Below, in pieces: positions 12,001-23,900 of a stretch of DNA of 64,000 nt; within the stretch, counting starts at the first letter, position 1; each line of letters starts with the position of its first letter. Below the pieces are notes generated by a model. The model ran no database searches and had not been told where the DNA came from. It saw nothing but the letters and a program-made list of their open reading frames with translations. The stretch covers positions 693,447 through 757,446 of the forward strand of contig JAMWET010003610.1 of assembly GCA_024036415.1 (NCBI GenBank). The letters run 5' to 3'. The stretch is from Prochilodus magdalenae. Taxonomy: Eukaryota > Chordata > Actinopteri > Characiformes > Prochilodontidae. The position numbers were made by a program, and so were the translations under genes.

Positions 12001-13952
12001 CCCATGCTTTGATGGAATGTAAACCTGCAACTACTCTGCCCCTTTGCAAATAAGATCAGATAAGTTCGGCCTGTGTAAAAAAGAAAATTAAAACTTGATT
12101 TGGATGCCGGCAATTAGATCATTTTAGATAATAACTACACATAAAGCTCAGACATCAAAAGCCTTAAAATAACACTAAAAAGATTTTTCTGCATAATTAG
12201 GTAACTGCTGTAAAATGTATCATTCAGTGTGGTTTGATTCAGTACTGGTTGTGCAGTACTGGTATCCCAAACTCAGGTTCCCATCACCACTAAATCTGAG
12301 ACTGTGAGTTTAATTAGAATGGCACATTTCACATCTCAATTCCAAAGTCCAAAGAAAAACTCAAACATCAGTGGAAGTGCTCTTTAATCTGTGGGGTTCC
12401 TTCACCTCGGTTAGCCTCCTGGTAAACCACAGACTTGCCCAGCTCCACTCCAAGGCGCCTAAAGAATGTGAAAGAAAACCAGCCTGAATCGACAGAGGTC
12501 TGTTTACTGACAAGCACATAAATGTGTGTGTAAAACACGAGTCAGAAAGGAAGTTTCATCACATGTCCTTTGCAAGGCCATGTCAAACTCAAAGGCAAAT
12601 AAAAGAGCTTTGTAAATAAACCACAGTAGCTGCAGACTGCACTGGTCTTTTCACTTGCAGTGAGTTTTTAGTGCCATTTAGATTAGATTTTTAGATACAA
12701 GCTGCCATATACTGTATTCAAGTCAATACATGGCAGATTTACACATACTATCTAAAACTCGCTGCAAGTGAAAGGGGTGGGGTATATTAGGAAATGTCAT
12801 CAAATCCACATGCAGAATACTACAGTTTGGCCAAATGACTGCCATTCTGCTTCTACTGACACCCGACAGCTAGCAAAATAAGACACACAGCAGCGCGCTA
12901 GAAACTGTGATAACTAAACTTAGCTCACTGCTACATTATCCTAGCTTAGCTTAGTGTTCTCAACCCTGGTCCTGGAGGCATCCTGCACTGGACATTTTAG
13001 TGGCATCTCTGTTTTAACATACACACCCCCTGCAACCCTGAAAGGGCTTGGTAATGAGCTGATGAGCTTAATCAGGTGCATTGGGAGCAGGGAAAGCACT
13101 AACATGTGCAGGCAGGGCTCCTCCAGGACCAGGACTGGGAAACACTGGTTTAGCTAATCTACTATGGACAGCTTTTCGACATGCTCAGTTAAAAGCTGAA
13201 CGGAACGTGTAGGAAAAGATTTGGCCAACTGAGCCTAAATGTGGGGTATGTATAGATACTTAACGCTGATTATTACAGAATTACGGGGTTAGGGACTAGC
13301 TAGCTACCCCACTAAAGGATGAGCCTGCAAGTATACCAACATACTATAAGCCAGGATCCCATCTGCTGTTCATTTGACATAATTTATCCTCCCTGAACGT
13401 TGTTTCCGATAATGATCTAGACAGATATACGCTTTGACTAAGTCAATCCAGCTATCCAGATAACTAGCCAGGTTAGCTACGATCAGCTAGTAAATATTAT
13501 TGAATTAATACAGCTGCCGACACTGCACGGTATCTCTCACTGACCGACACTCGCCCCGCATCCAGGAACGTGTCCCACATTCCTCAATGCTGAAACAAAA
13601 CGTTCATTAAATATCAGTGTTTGAGAACAATGAAGAATTAAATGCTGGCAGAAATTCCAGCAGGGATTTTACCTCACAGTATATTAATTTATATATGAGG
13701 CTAATCAGTCACGACGCTTTCAGATTACAACGTCTGAGAAATTAGCTAGCACCGTCGCACAGTAACAGGAGCCGTTGCGTTCACAGGCTACCAAAACTTA
13801 ACGTTCATTAACTAACAAGCTTTCACTGCATTACTAACACGGCAGGAGTGTTACTGGCAGAATACATACTCGGTAATCTTCTTAGCAAGCTCGGTACATG
13901 CAGCTGTGGAGTTGGCTGAGAAGACGCGATAACCGGTTTTCGGGACGTTCAT
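2885..13952 (-). CDS. prpsap1: Phosphoribosyl pyrophosphate synthetase-associated protein 1 (PAP39), complete
   Basis: Ten coding exons on the minus strand join in phase to 1,071 bases, giving 356 residues plus TAG; human PRPSAP1 as I recall it is also 356. The family is a non-catalytic paralogue of PRPP synthetase. It binds the PRPS1/PRPS2 catalytic subunits in the cytosol and restrains synthesis of PRPP, the precursor for purine, pyrimidine and NAD synthesis. The N-terminus begins [15 protein letters not shown]. Exon 4 encodes [20 protein letters not shown], exon 5 [18 protein letters not shown], exon 7 a PAP-type insertion around [10 protein letters not shown], and exon 8 the PRPP-binding-type region GDVGGRIA. 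The end LFRNITVDD is as in PRPSAP1; PRPSAP2 ends NIGLDD, so I call PRPSAP1. No frameshift or premature stop was seen. Every intron has GT and AG ends. Confidence 0.97.
4415..4561 (-). CDS. prpsap1: prpsap1 exon 9
   Basis: 147 bases, phase 0 to 0, residues 256-304. It encodes [15 protein letters not shown] and [20 protein letters not shown]. The DDIIDD stretch matches the position of the PRPP-binding loop in the catalytic paralogues. The donor is GAG|GTGAGT. Confidence 0.96.
5430..5500 (-). CDS. prpsap1: prpsap1 exon 8
   Basis: 71 bases, residues 232-255, encoding [20 protein letters not shown] followed by Ile-Ile-Ile. It enters in phase 1 and leaves in phase 0. The third Ile stands where human has Val. 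Confidence 0.95.
6529..6577. repeat. 8-bp tandem repeat with repeated ATTGG
   Basis: About six copies alternate GATTGGTT and GATTGGCT. Each carries ATTGG, the reverse complement of the CCAAT box. It lies in prpsap1 intron 7, about 3.1 kb from the nearest exon upstream. Confidence 0.8.
9687..9832 (-). CDS. prpsap1: prpsap1 exon 7
   Basis: 146 bases encoding [20 protein letters not shown] and the PAP-type segment [20 protein letters not shown]. The Cys in PPC replaces the Met I recall in human. The donor is CAT|GTAAGA. Confidence 0.95.
10202..10231. repeat. (AAAAT)n microsatellite
   Basis: A run of AAATA units in prpsap1 intron 6. Confidence 0.85.
10939..10994 (-). CDS. prpsap1: prpsap1 exon 6
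   Basis: 56 bases encoding [18 protein letters not shown] and the first two bases of an Arg codon completed in exon 7. Acceptor CTTGCAG, donor AG|GTACC. Confidence 0.94.
11092..11207 (-). CDS. prpsap1: prpsap1 exon 5
   Basis: 116 bases encoding [20 protein letters not shown] and then [18 protein letters not shown]. The first base pair-group completes the Gly begun in exon 4; the exon ends in phase 0 at a GTTAAT donor. Confidence 0.95.
11318..11490 (-). CDS. prpsap1: prpsap1 exon 4
   Basis: 173 bases encoding [20 protein letters not shown] and onward to [10 protein letters not shown]. This is the most conserved stretch of the gene and includes [20 protein letters not shown]. Confidence 0.96.
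11774..11840 (-). CDS. prpsap1: prpsap1 exon 3
   Basis: 67 bases encoding [20 protein letters not shown] and then IP. Acceptor TTCAACAG, donor CCCAG|GTAAAG. Confidence 0.94.
12406..12458 (-). CDS. prpsap1: prpsap1 exon 2
   Basis: 53 bases encoding [17 protein letters not shown]. Phase 2 in and phase 1 out, matching both neighbours. Too short for an ordinary ORF scan. Confidence 0.93.
12953..13146. mobile_element. Short non-autonomous inverted-repeat element
   Basis: About 194 bp in prpsap1 intron 1. The left end (AGTGTTCTCAACCCTGGTCC) and the right end read in reverse complement (AGTGTTTCCCAGTCCTGGTC) form imperfect terminal inverted repeats. The interior has no coding capacity. The end sequence resembles MITE-like repeats I have seen in fish genomes; the superfamily is not certain. 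No clean target duplication was identified. Confidence 0.65.
13870..13952 (-). CDS. prpsap1: prpsap1 exon 1 with start codon
   Basis: The ATG is at 13950-13952. The 83 bases encode [20 protein letters not shown] and then ELAKKIT plus the first two bases of a Glu codon. The donor is GTATGT. The start agrees with the N-terminus of the family. Confidence 0.94.
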
Positions 13953-14270
13953 TCTCAAAGTTTGTTAGCAATGTTTTGCTAACAGGCAACCGTATCAACT
14001 GTGTGCTGGAACCTTCCCTGCTGGCCAGTGACGGTTCTGTCCTTTTTACTGAAAACCTGAAAACGTGACGAAAAGCCTGAGTTACTAAGCTATGTTATTA
14101 TAATGTTAATGGCATTGAGATGGTTAACGCTAACATAGAGAGTAATGGTAGACGCTGAGGAGTTTGTTGTCAAACAGCCGCTCGTTTACTCTCCGCCCTC
14201 CTGCGATCCGGGAAGGCGAGGTGCTCCTGGAGCGCCCCCGGCTGGTCTGGATCCGGATGCGTCCACAATA
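13953..14270 (-). promoter_or_regulatory. prpsap1: Probable prpsap1 5' UTR and promoter region
   Basis: This is the sequence directly upstream of the prpsap1 ATG. It becomes GC- and CpG-richer at about 14170-14270, with CCGCCC-like and CGCCCCC-like stretches. No TATA box was identified. The ORF at 14130-14312 is not supported by family resemblance. The start site is inferred only from position and composition. Confidence 0.4.
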
Positions 14271-14282
14271 AAATCCTACACT

Positions 14283-15205
14283 ACGTAGTACTCTACATAG
14301 ACTATACAACAAATATTACTCTCTACATAGTACTCTACATATACTACACATATTACTCTACACATAGTGCTCTACACATACTATACTACACATATTAATC
14401 TACACATACTGCTCTACATATACTATACTACACATTTTACTCTACACATAGTACTCTACATATACTACTCATATTACTCTACACATACTGCTCTACACAT
14501 ACTATACTACACATATTAATCTACACATACTGCTCTACATATACTATACTACACATAGTGCTCTACACATACTATACTATACATAGTACTCTACACATAC
14601 TATACAACAAATATTACTCTCCACATAGTACTCTCCACATAGTACTCTACACATACTATATTACACATATTACTCTACACATAGTACTCTACACATACTA
14701 TACAACAAATATTACTCTCCACATAGTACTCTACACATACTATACTACATATATTACTCTACATAGTGCTCTACACCTACACTATACATAGTACTCTGCA
14801 CATACTATACAACAAATATTACTCTACACATAGTACTCTACACATACTATATTACACATATTACTGTACACATAGTACTCTACACATTCTACACAACAAA
14901 TATTACTCTTCACATAGTACTCTACACATACTATACTACACATATTACTTTCCACATAGTACTCTACACATACTATACTACATATATTACTCTACATATA
15001 GTGCTCTACACCTACACTATACATAGTACACTACACATAGTGCTCTACACATAAATTCTACATAGTACACCACTCATAGTACTCTACACATACTGTACTA
15101 CACATTACTCTACACATAGATTATACATAGTACACCACACATAGTACTCTACACAGAATGTACTACACATATTACTCTACACATAGTGCTCAACACGTAC
15201 TACCA
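14283..15205. repeat. Minisatellite of TACTCTACACATA-type units with a higher-order period
   Basis: About 920 bp built from variants of ACTCTACACATA and CTATACTACACATATT. The variant CAACAAATATTACTC recurs at about 14307, 14605, 14703, 14810 and 14894, which suggests a higher-order unit of roughly 85-107 bp. ORFs inside it (14558-14791, 14766-15026) are products of the repeat. It starts about 330 bp upstream of the prpsap1 ATG. Confidence 0.9.
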
Positions 15206-15483
15206 TGGTTTTGGACACAGCAGTAGTTTCTAAACTTTTATTACAAGGTGTGTGGAAACATCAGGCATAGCTGTGAAAAAAATAAATAAAATACAAGAAA
15301 ATAAAAACCTCAATTCAAGCCTAGTCCTGGACATTTTCCTTTTAATGGAGAATCCACATGCAGAACTATCCCTGACTGTGAAACTGACCATATGTATGTC
15401 CAGGAGTTTGAAGACACTTGTTCATCCCATGCTAATAATTATAAGGTCTATATCATGGTAGAACAACTGTGTGAAACACAGTA

Positions 15484-16700
15484 TCACACTATTGCCATGG
15501 TGAAGGCTAAGGGGGGGGATGATCCTGCCATTATCTCCACTTCCAGTAATTCCCATGATTTTGTGTATTCTGTAGTTGCTATACAGAATTGTAACTCTTG
15601 GAAGTAGTTTCTGACCAGCTTTGTGATGTTCTTTGGCACGTGAAAGAAGTCAAAGGCTACCCAGATGACAGAATGAGGCACAGACCCAAAAGCATTGGTT
15701 TGGTCCAGGAATAAGATTATAAATTATTATTATGAGTTCTTTTCTTATCCGTTTTGCAGACTGGATTGGATGCCATGTGGTGCTTGTATGTTCTAAGCAT
15801 CCTGAGAAGCCTGGTATTCCAGCCTTCTGCAAAGACGTATCATTCAGGCCATTCTGTTTCAGGTAGGTTATCAGTCTTTTAGCAACAATGCTAAAGAAAA
15901 TCTTACCTTTAACATTAAGAAGACTGATCCGCCAGAATTGGTTGATGCTGGAGGCATCCTTTTCCATGGGTATCATTACACCCCACTGGTCCCTGCCAAG
16001 CTTTTGGTCTAGTTTGCTTTTTCCAAACCACTTTCATCTGCTTCCAGAGAAACCACAAAACGTCTGGAGCATTTTTGTATAGCCGGTAAGGAATTCCATT
16101 TGGTCCAGGAGCTGAAGCTGCCCTTGCCTTCTTAATTGGCTTCTACACTTTGCGCCACCATGGAGGACTATCATCCAGTAAATGTTCTGGCTGGGGTATT
16201 GGTGGCATGACTGAGGGTATATCCTTTCGTTTAAGTCTCTGAATGTCAATATATGATTTTTCAGGTTGTCCTCCAGCACCCTCTTTGGCACTTCAAGAGA
16301 CCTGCTTATCTGCTTTGTGAACAAACCTTTTACAAACCTGAAGGGATCTTTGTAGAAGGACATTTTTACCTTCTCCTTCCTCCTGCGTCGATTTCTTAGG
16401 TTTTCGCAGACTTGCCAGACAACCCTCAAGACCCTCAGGACAATGGCTTTCCTCAGCTGTCATCCTTCCTTGACAAGTTGATCAATCTCTCGTTGCCTTC
16501 TGGAGTTGATAAGATGTAATGTAAGTTCACCCACAAATGCATGTTTGGAGTTCTTGTCCTGCAGCTGAGGTAGTTGTTGTGCTCATTTTTTTTCTCATCG
16601 TCGTTTCCTTTCCTGTTTGCCCTCACTCTCACAGACTCTAGGAGTATTTTTCTCTTTGGACTTTCTTTAGCAATGAGGGTGACTTCGTTTTTCTTGTTGA
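15484..16700 (-). pseudogene. Broken non-LTR retrotransposon (LINE) reverse-transcriptase relic
   Basis: Minus-strand fragments in different frames read in order as a LINE-type ORF. At 16034-16429 lies RRKEKVKMSFYKDPFRFVK and PKRVLEDNL. At 15650-15976 lies INQFWRISLLNVKGKIFFSI and QKAGIPGFSGCLEHTS. At 15484-15681 lies VIWVAFDFFHVP and PPLAFTMA. FWRISLLN stands for the reverse-transcriptase motif usually written FRPISLLN, and IPGF is also typical. Several frameshifts and stops separate the pieces. The YADD-type catalytic box was not seen. The clade is not assigned. Ends are approximate. Confidence 0.85.
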
Positions 16701-17790
16701 TCGATGGAGCCTGCTGTCATGGGTAGCTAGCCCTCATTGGAGTCTTTCCCTCTGGTCAGCTGTCTTTCCATGCCATCACAAACAGAAATTATGAGTCCTT
16801 CACAAACATACTTTACTGTCAATGTAAGTCAGTGGATCCAGATTTTGTCCCCAAGACATTTTGGACCATTTCATTTTGTCCAGCCATCAGAAAAACCAAT
16901 ATTCTTGTCTAATTCTTGTCTAATGGCAAATTGTCAAAAATTGAAAATTACATTTATTTATATCCAAGAAATGACACTCATTCTAATTAGCTAATTTATA
17001 TGATCTTCATAGAAAAGCATACAATGGAACACTGAAGCAATTGCACATTACCTTAGGTCACAGTGCCAAATGTCAAGCTTTAGTTAGAGAGGGATAAAGC
17101 CTTTCAGTATTAAGCTGTGGAGTAGTGGAACTGAGTGACCGAGCTCCAATACTTTTGGGATGTGTTGGAGAGGTGTGTATGATCCTTAATTAATCAGGAA
17201 ACTATAGTTCCTGACTTCACCAATGGGCTTGTGGGGCACTGCCCCAGATTTTTTTACAGCAATGTTTTAACGTCTAGTGTTAAGCCTTCCCAGACAGGCG
17301 GACACTGCTACTGCAGAATATCTTATAGATACCCTTGATTTTACACAAAACATCAACATTCACAAAGTTTTGGGGATTTGGACAGTGCATAGTATGTACT
17401 TTAGAGTTAGAAACCCAATTGCGATGCATACCTGCAGGAAAAGAAGAACACTACTAAGGGAACAGCTGAAAATAATTCACAGCATCTCTAAGCTAACAGG
17501 TAATATGTTGCTTGAGTCAAGTTTCTGATGCTTGTTTTAATGCAAGGCTTAATGATATAGGTTACAAAATACATCATCATCATCTGTAGCTTACACAGCA
17601 GTGTTCTTTGTACACAAGTCAATATCCTGAACATATCTTTATACAGAAACACAAAAAAGGCTAAATAAATAGTTCAATTAAGTCATAATCAAGATGATGT
17701 TATATGTAAAGGTGGGTGACTGTCGCATAACCACATTACAGGTATCCCAGTGAAAATCCACTATGTAAGGGAAGTGCTGTATATTAAACG
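16700..17790. other. Spacer between LINE relic and mprip stop
   Basis: It should hold the mprip 3' UTR next to 17790 on the minus strand, but I could not pick a convincing polyadenylation signal. The ORF at 17277-17528 has no recognisable family. Confidence 0.35.
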
Positions 17791-17985
17791 TCAGCTTTGT
17801 AGTAATGTGTGATGAGCCGCACTAAGAACAGTGGCAGAGGTCTTCTTCTCCAAAGACTCTGCCAAGGCCTCATAAGCAAGTCTCAGATGCTCCCTGAGCT
17901 GCTCAATCTGCTGTTCTGCCTTCTTTTTCACCATGCAGTGATCAGCCTGTATTTCTTGGTATCTTTCTATAGTAAGCCTTTGATC
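17791..17985 (-). CDS. mprip: mprip exon 22 (last)
   Basis: 195 bases, 64 codons plus TGA at 17791-17793. Coiled-coil end: [20 protein letters not shown], then [19 protein letters not shown]. It ends HHTLLQS with no counterpart of the human SKSNPDFLKKD tail. Confidence 0.92.
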   Translation of the reverse strand, partial: DQRLTIERYQEIQADHCMVKKKAEQQIEQLREHLRLAYEALAESLEKKTSATVLSAAHHTLLQS

Positions 17986-20900
17986 CTAAAAGAGACGGAA
18001 AACGTAGAATGACACACATGCAAAATGCATTAAAACCATGCTTTCAACTCATTTAAAGTTGCTTATTATGTTGGTGACTTGCTGTTGTAATTATAGTACA
18101 ATGGCACAGTTTGATAGGTTATCATGCTCACCGTTTGGGCACTCTCAAGTACATTCTTCAGTGTTTGGATTTCTTGTTGTAGATAAATGACTTCAGATTC
18201 TTTTACCTGCAGCATAATCTGAAATCAGAGAGACATGCATGAAGCATGGATGGCTTGTAGGTTTATTTTTCTTAAGTATCTGTACATACTAATCCAGATA
18301 AACTGCTGTTAGTACTCAGAAGTGCTTGTTTCAGAGACAGTGCACTAACCTCCAGTTCAAACTGTTGCCTGTCGTCACCTGGCCGACTAGTACCGTCCTT
18401 TGCTGTTGTGGACAATCTCAGGACTTCCTCAATAAGGTGGTTGTTTAGCTCCTGTACAGTGAACACACATGAGGTTTTAGACGCTGGGTTGCAAGATCTC
18501 AGTGGTCCAATCTAGGCCTTTGCTAGTTATAGGAGTGAATGAGCAACTGTGGCAATGAATTAAAGTTTGCCAGTTAGCTTTGTAGCAATAAATAGGCATA
18601 GCTGTATAAGGAATACACAGTGCGTCTCAGAGAGAAAGAAGAAATAGGGGAAGATACTATAATCATCAAAAGAGATGTATCAGTGCACGAGGCATGGATA
18701 GCTCATTACCTCTGTGCGTGTACTGAGTGTTAGGTTCTCGTCCTGGCAGAGGCAAAGAGCCTTTCTCTCTGCCTCCAAAGCCTGGGCCAAGTGGACACTC
18801 TCCATACATTTCTGCGAGTATAGCTCAGACAGTACATCCAGCTCCCTCTGAATTGATGCCAACTCCTCACTAATGTACACACACAGACAGACAGACACGC
18901 GCGCACACACACAGTTTATAAGCTATATATACATATCTGTGCAAACATTAAGATACCATCTACCAACTATTAATATTCCTGTAAAAACAGCTTTACAGTC
19001 ATTTTTGTGCATTGTTTTTATAAAAAGGCCAAAACATCTCACAACCAAGTAAAATCAGTTTAATACCTAGTGCATCCACTCTTTGTTTTTATTACAGCTT
19101 TACATTACATTTTATTATTTTCAGAAGACTAGCTTTCAGTTCACCTTATGTAAGTGCAATGTCTAATCCCTTCTGAAATATCCTCTAAACGATCTCCCTT
19201 CAGTTTTAACTGGTCTCTGGTGGTGGCCACTTTATCAGGTATACCTATCACATACACTGCCTGGCCAAAAAAAAAGTCACCACCTGGATTTAACAAAACA
19301 AAGAGGTAAGAGCCTCCCAGTGGAGAATAACTGCATTGGTGATTATGTTTCAGCTGGCAACAAGTTATTTAAGCCTAACTCAGGCTTAAAAGGCGGTCCA
19401 ACAAAATATTAGTGTGTGACCTTTTTTTGGTCAGGCAGTGTATTTAAACTCTGTAGGTATGCACAATTTGTCAGCCACGATCTAGCTCAAACATCTGTAG
19501 AAAAAGATCACCAGGAGAGCTGCTGCATTGTTTTAATGCTGTACCATTCTCAGCACGACACTGACAGTGGTAGTGGCATGGTAATAGATGTTAGGCTGGT
19601 GTCCAACATTGTGCTAAAGGACATTGTGCTAAAAGTGACTGCATTTTTTATCATTGCAATGTATGAAATACGGTAAACATGGTTATATAGTGTAATTGAT
19701 TACATCTGATTACAACAGTCAATATGCATTTTATGACCTCTGATCTTTAGGTTGCCTTACCTGTGATTTTTCAATATGTCAGCAACGCTTGTGTCACCAT
19801 TGCTCTTCTCCAGATTTACCTTCTGCAGCACTCTCTCCAGCTCTGAGCAATGGGCTCTCTTAATGGCTTCAATCACTGTATGTGAGGTTCACATTAGCAA
19901 TTAAACACCCAATAAAAACATTCAGAACTAAACACCTCAACCATGCTAATAAAAACACAAACCAATCAGAGTATCGGCCGCCTCTTCGGCTAGAAGTCTT
20001 TCCTTCTCCCCCTGTAAGAGCTCCTGTTCCTGCTGGTGTTTAATAAGTACGTCTTCTGTGAGCTTCTGATGGGACTCCTTCAACAAAGTAAAGCCCTGTT
20101 CATATGCAGCCTAAAGAAAAACAGCAGATCATGTTGGGAATTAGACCAACTGTCATGCCCTAAAGACAACATTCAAATTGATGACAAGTTTAGAGATTAG
20201 GACAATTGCAGTGTCAGGTCTGAATCCCGGTCATACTTTGCACACAGAACGCACAAAGGAATGAATGACTCTGACCAAAGGCAAATGTGGTTGGTCTTCT
20301 TTTGTTATATGCTTGTGAGAACTTTATGAACCGTTTGAGAAATAGTATTTGTCTAGGATAATCTCAGTAGTATATACAGTATCTAAAGTCTTCCTGTTTT
20401 TTTTTTTTTTTTACTTGTTTGCATAAACTAAATGGTAACTGCATTGCACTGGGTAAAATAATTTTAAAGAACAGACTCACAGAAATGGTCCCAAATCTTC
20501 TTACATAGATTTTCATTACAAGTTAAAAATGTTTTTACCAGTTTGGAAATACAAAGCTTTTCTCTGACAGCAACGATACACAATATAGGTAATTCTCAGA
20601 ACCGAAAAACAAAAACAAGAACATTCACTCATTATCAATAGTACAGCTACACTCAGAAGGAAGTGTCTGATTGCAATGCTATTGGGAAGGAAAATAAAGG
20701 TTACCAGAAACAATAAAAGATTATAAATTTAGACTGATGTGGGTTATATTTATGTGCTACAAAAACTCTTAGGATGGCATTGGGCCACCATGTTTGCTAC
20801 CGCAACATGCCAGACGTCTCAGCATGGAGCTGTTAAGTTTCCTAATGATGTCCTGTGATAATCCATCCCATGCAGCTTCAATATTCTCACACAGTTCCTG

Positions 20901-23900
20901 CAGATTTTGCGGAAGGAGTGGAGGTGGAGTGACACTAGGTCTTCTGGACATGTGACGTGCTACAACAAATTGGTCATACTGGTGCTCACCACGCTCCCTC
21001 CAAACACAAATTGGTTGGTCATCTCCACCACGACAAAAGCTTGACGCTGACATGGTGCTAAGGGCAATCGTCCTTATGGTCTTTGCGGATGTTTTATGTG
21101 TTGTACAGCCATCTATTAAAGGGGCTGGCACTAACAGCATGACTCATAGAGGGCATCACCGCTTGCTGAAAGTCCACAAGCGTGGCTGTTGGGTCAGTTA
21201 GGTACAGTGAAAAGACCCGTTCTTCAGCTGAGGCTGAAACTGACAGACCTACACACCAAGTTTCATTCCTGTTGTTTAATTTTTTCTGAGTGCAGCTATT
21301 CTTTTGATGATGAGTGTATGTGCAACATTATACCTTTAGGGCTATTTATGATGGGAGCAGCCAAGTTAAAGAATATTTTATATTATATAATATATTTTAT
21401 ACAAAATTTAAGCACCGAGATGTAAACCAAGTCAGTCATATAAGCTGGCAGACTGTAAAAAACTACGATGTCTACAAAGTCAATATAGCCATTCAATCAA
21501 ATGAGCACACATATCTTCAGGGATTTTTTTTATATGTAATGTTAATAATGGTAAACCCGTAAGCCTTCTCTGCCATAAATGTGTTTTAATAATAAAGTAT
21601 GTTTTAGGCCAAAATTTATCTTACTACTATAATAAACAATAGTGTCCAGCATTAGGCAACTTGTTTCTAATTTACGTGATTCATTCTATGATGTTGCTTT
21701 TAGTGGCATTAAATGTCTCGGAAGTCTGGTTCCTATTATTAACACTATGCACAGATTCTGTTTTCTAGTCTGGAGCTTTTTACGTTAAACCCCTCTGAAT
21801 TAGTTTACATTAACCTAGATTATGCAGATTGTTGGAATTTAGCTTTAAACAGAATGAAACCACAGGGAACAGGTCTTGAGCCAAGAGTAGGGTTAGTTTG
21901 TTACTCTCATTAAGAAAGAGATTAGTGTCTAGTCTTAAAATGAAGGACAAAAAATAATTAGCACAACCACAATTTCCATCTTGAGTCTGTCCTTGTCCTC
22001 CTCGTGTTGCTGCTGTAGAGAAGCAAGTCTTGTTTCACCTTCGGATAATAGGTGCTCAAGTTCCTTTATACGACTTCTCAGGGAACCAATTACTTCTGTT
22101 TCCTCTTTCGCCTCGGTTTTCTCACAGTTGTTGTTCAGTTCTACCATTCTCTCATAGTTTTCAGTTTGTACTTCTACAGACGTTATATTGGTAGTAAATG
22201 GCTCAAAGATGGGCAATGTCCTCTCTTTCTGAACATCAAGATTCCCTATTAAATAGGCAGTAAAGATGTCCAGGGATGCGCTGACAATGGGATCCAGACA
22301 GAATTCATTTGTCTGCATGCGAACACACTGTCTTTCATTTATGGATGACTCCAGTTTAGATGCTACATGGTTTAACAAGGTCAGTCTATTCTTCACATGC
22401 TGTTTCAAGCTTCTCCATATTCCTTTAGGCTTCTCATTGAACAGCATTGTTCTTTCCTTTCCCTTATTGATGGTACCATCACGAGTTTCAGTAACCTCAA
22501 GGTTGCACAAAGACATATTAGTTGAATTACATGGGTCTGAATCGTTGCTCAGAGAAAGGGGATAACTGCTCTCTGTGGAAATGCTAAGAGTCGAGAGGTA
22601 CATTTTAATCTCTTCCAGTTTCGTCTTGGCACACCACAGTAGTGTCTCCAGACCCCAAGATGGATTGTCTTTCAAGGTATTCACAAAGCTTTCCCATATG
22701 TTTTCCTCCAGTTGTAGCCTCATTACCATTGTAGGATTCACCTGTGTATGCTCAGGTTCTGAGGCACATCCCTGCTTCTCATTCCCAGCTATATGTTTGA
22801 TGACCTCTAGTAACTTGCCTAGCACACATGTCACCCTAAGGTTTTCCTCATCTACATGTTGCATTCCATCGCTCGATTTCCTTCTACCCAGAACCTGCTG
22901 GTTTTGTAGATGCATCAATCCTTCCTGTTGAGATAACGAATCAGGTTCTAGCTCTCTTTGCAACGTCCTAATTGGCTCCTCAACCTCAATTATCCTGTGA
23001 CCATTTAGTAGCTCAGATTCCCCAAGCATCACATTCTGAGTCTGAAGTTCCCTGCAGGTCTGCTCTGAGAGATCTATTTGGCTCTCCAGCTCTGGAAGAT
23101 TAAATTTGCACCGACAAAGTCTGTCAGATTCCTCTTGAGATGATATATTTTCACTGTCCTTGTTAAGGAAGCCCAGGCCTCTTAGTGTGGCTTCCCTTAA
23201 CTTCAGAGCTCTCTGAGTGTCCTTAAGAGTCTTCTCCATCTCTGCCAGCTTGTTCCTTGCCTCCTGAAGCTTTCCACCGTTCATGGCCAATTCCATCGTA
23301 AAATGCTCCATCACGGACTCTAGTTCTGGCTGGCAGCCATTTGGTTGGTGTGAGAGTTCTCCCTTAAGCCTGTCAATCTCACGGTTTGCCTCTGCAAGTT
23401 GGTTCAGTAGTTCTTGATTATGTTGCTTCAGGGCTTCGTTTTGCCTGGCCAGAAACTCAGCTTCCTGAGAAAATCTCTTCACCACAATTGAATCTGAGCC
23501 AGTGTTTTCCTTCACCGCCAATGCAGTCCTTTCACTGAACCCATTAACCTCAGCCCTGCTATGTTCATCCTCCCAGGCTCTGCTTGCCTCACACCAAGCA
23601 TGTGAGGCGAGACCAGATTTGTTGAAAGTCATTTCACAATGCACACAGCATTCATTCTTTATATCAGGCTCATTTATAAACTGGGATGAAGGACAAAGGT
23701 CCAGCTGGTTCTTTATCTGCTGTCTTCTCAGATTCTCCACTTGAAGAAGTTGTTTGGTCTCTTGGTATTTGTCAGAAAGGGTCAGCACAGGATTTTGCTT
23801 ATTTGAGCCCATCGTCTGTGGCTTATACTGAACTTCAAGACCAGGTGTTGGCTCCTGATTGAAAAAGGAATGAAACCATGGTCAGGTATGATGTTAAATA

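Noticed and set aside
14558..15026. ORFs of Tyr/Thr/His/Leu repeats
   Set aside because: They are translations of the TACTCTACACATA minisatellite.
22266..22931. Plus-strand ORFs of 99 and 118 codons
   Set aside because: They are antisense shadows of the large mprip exon.
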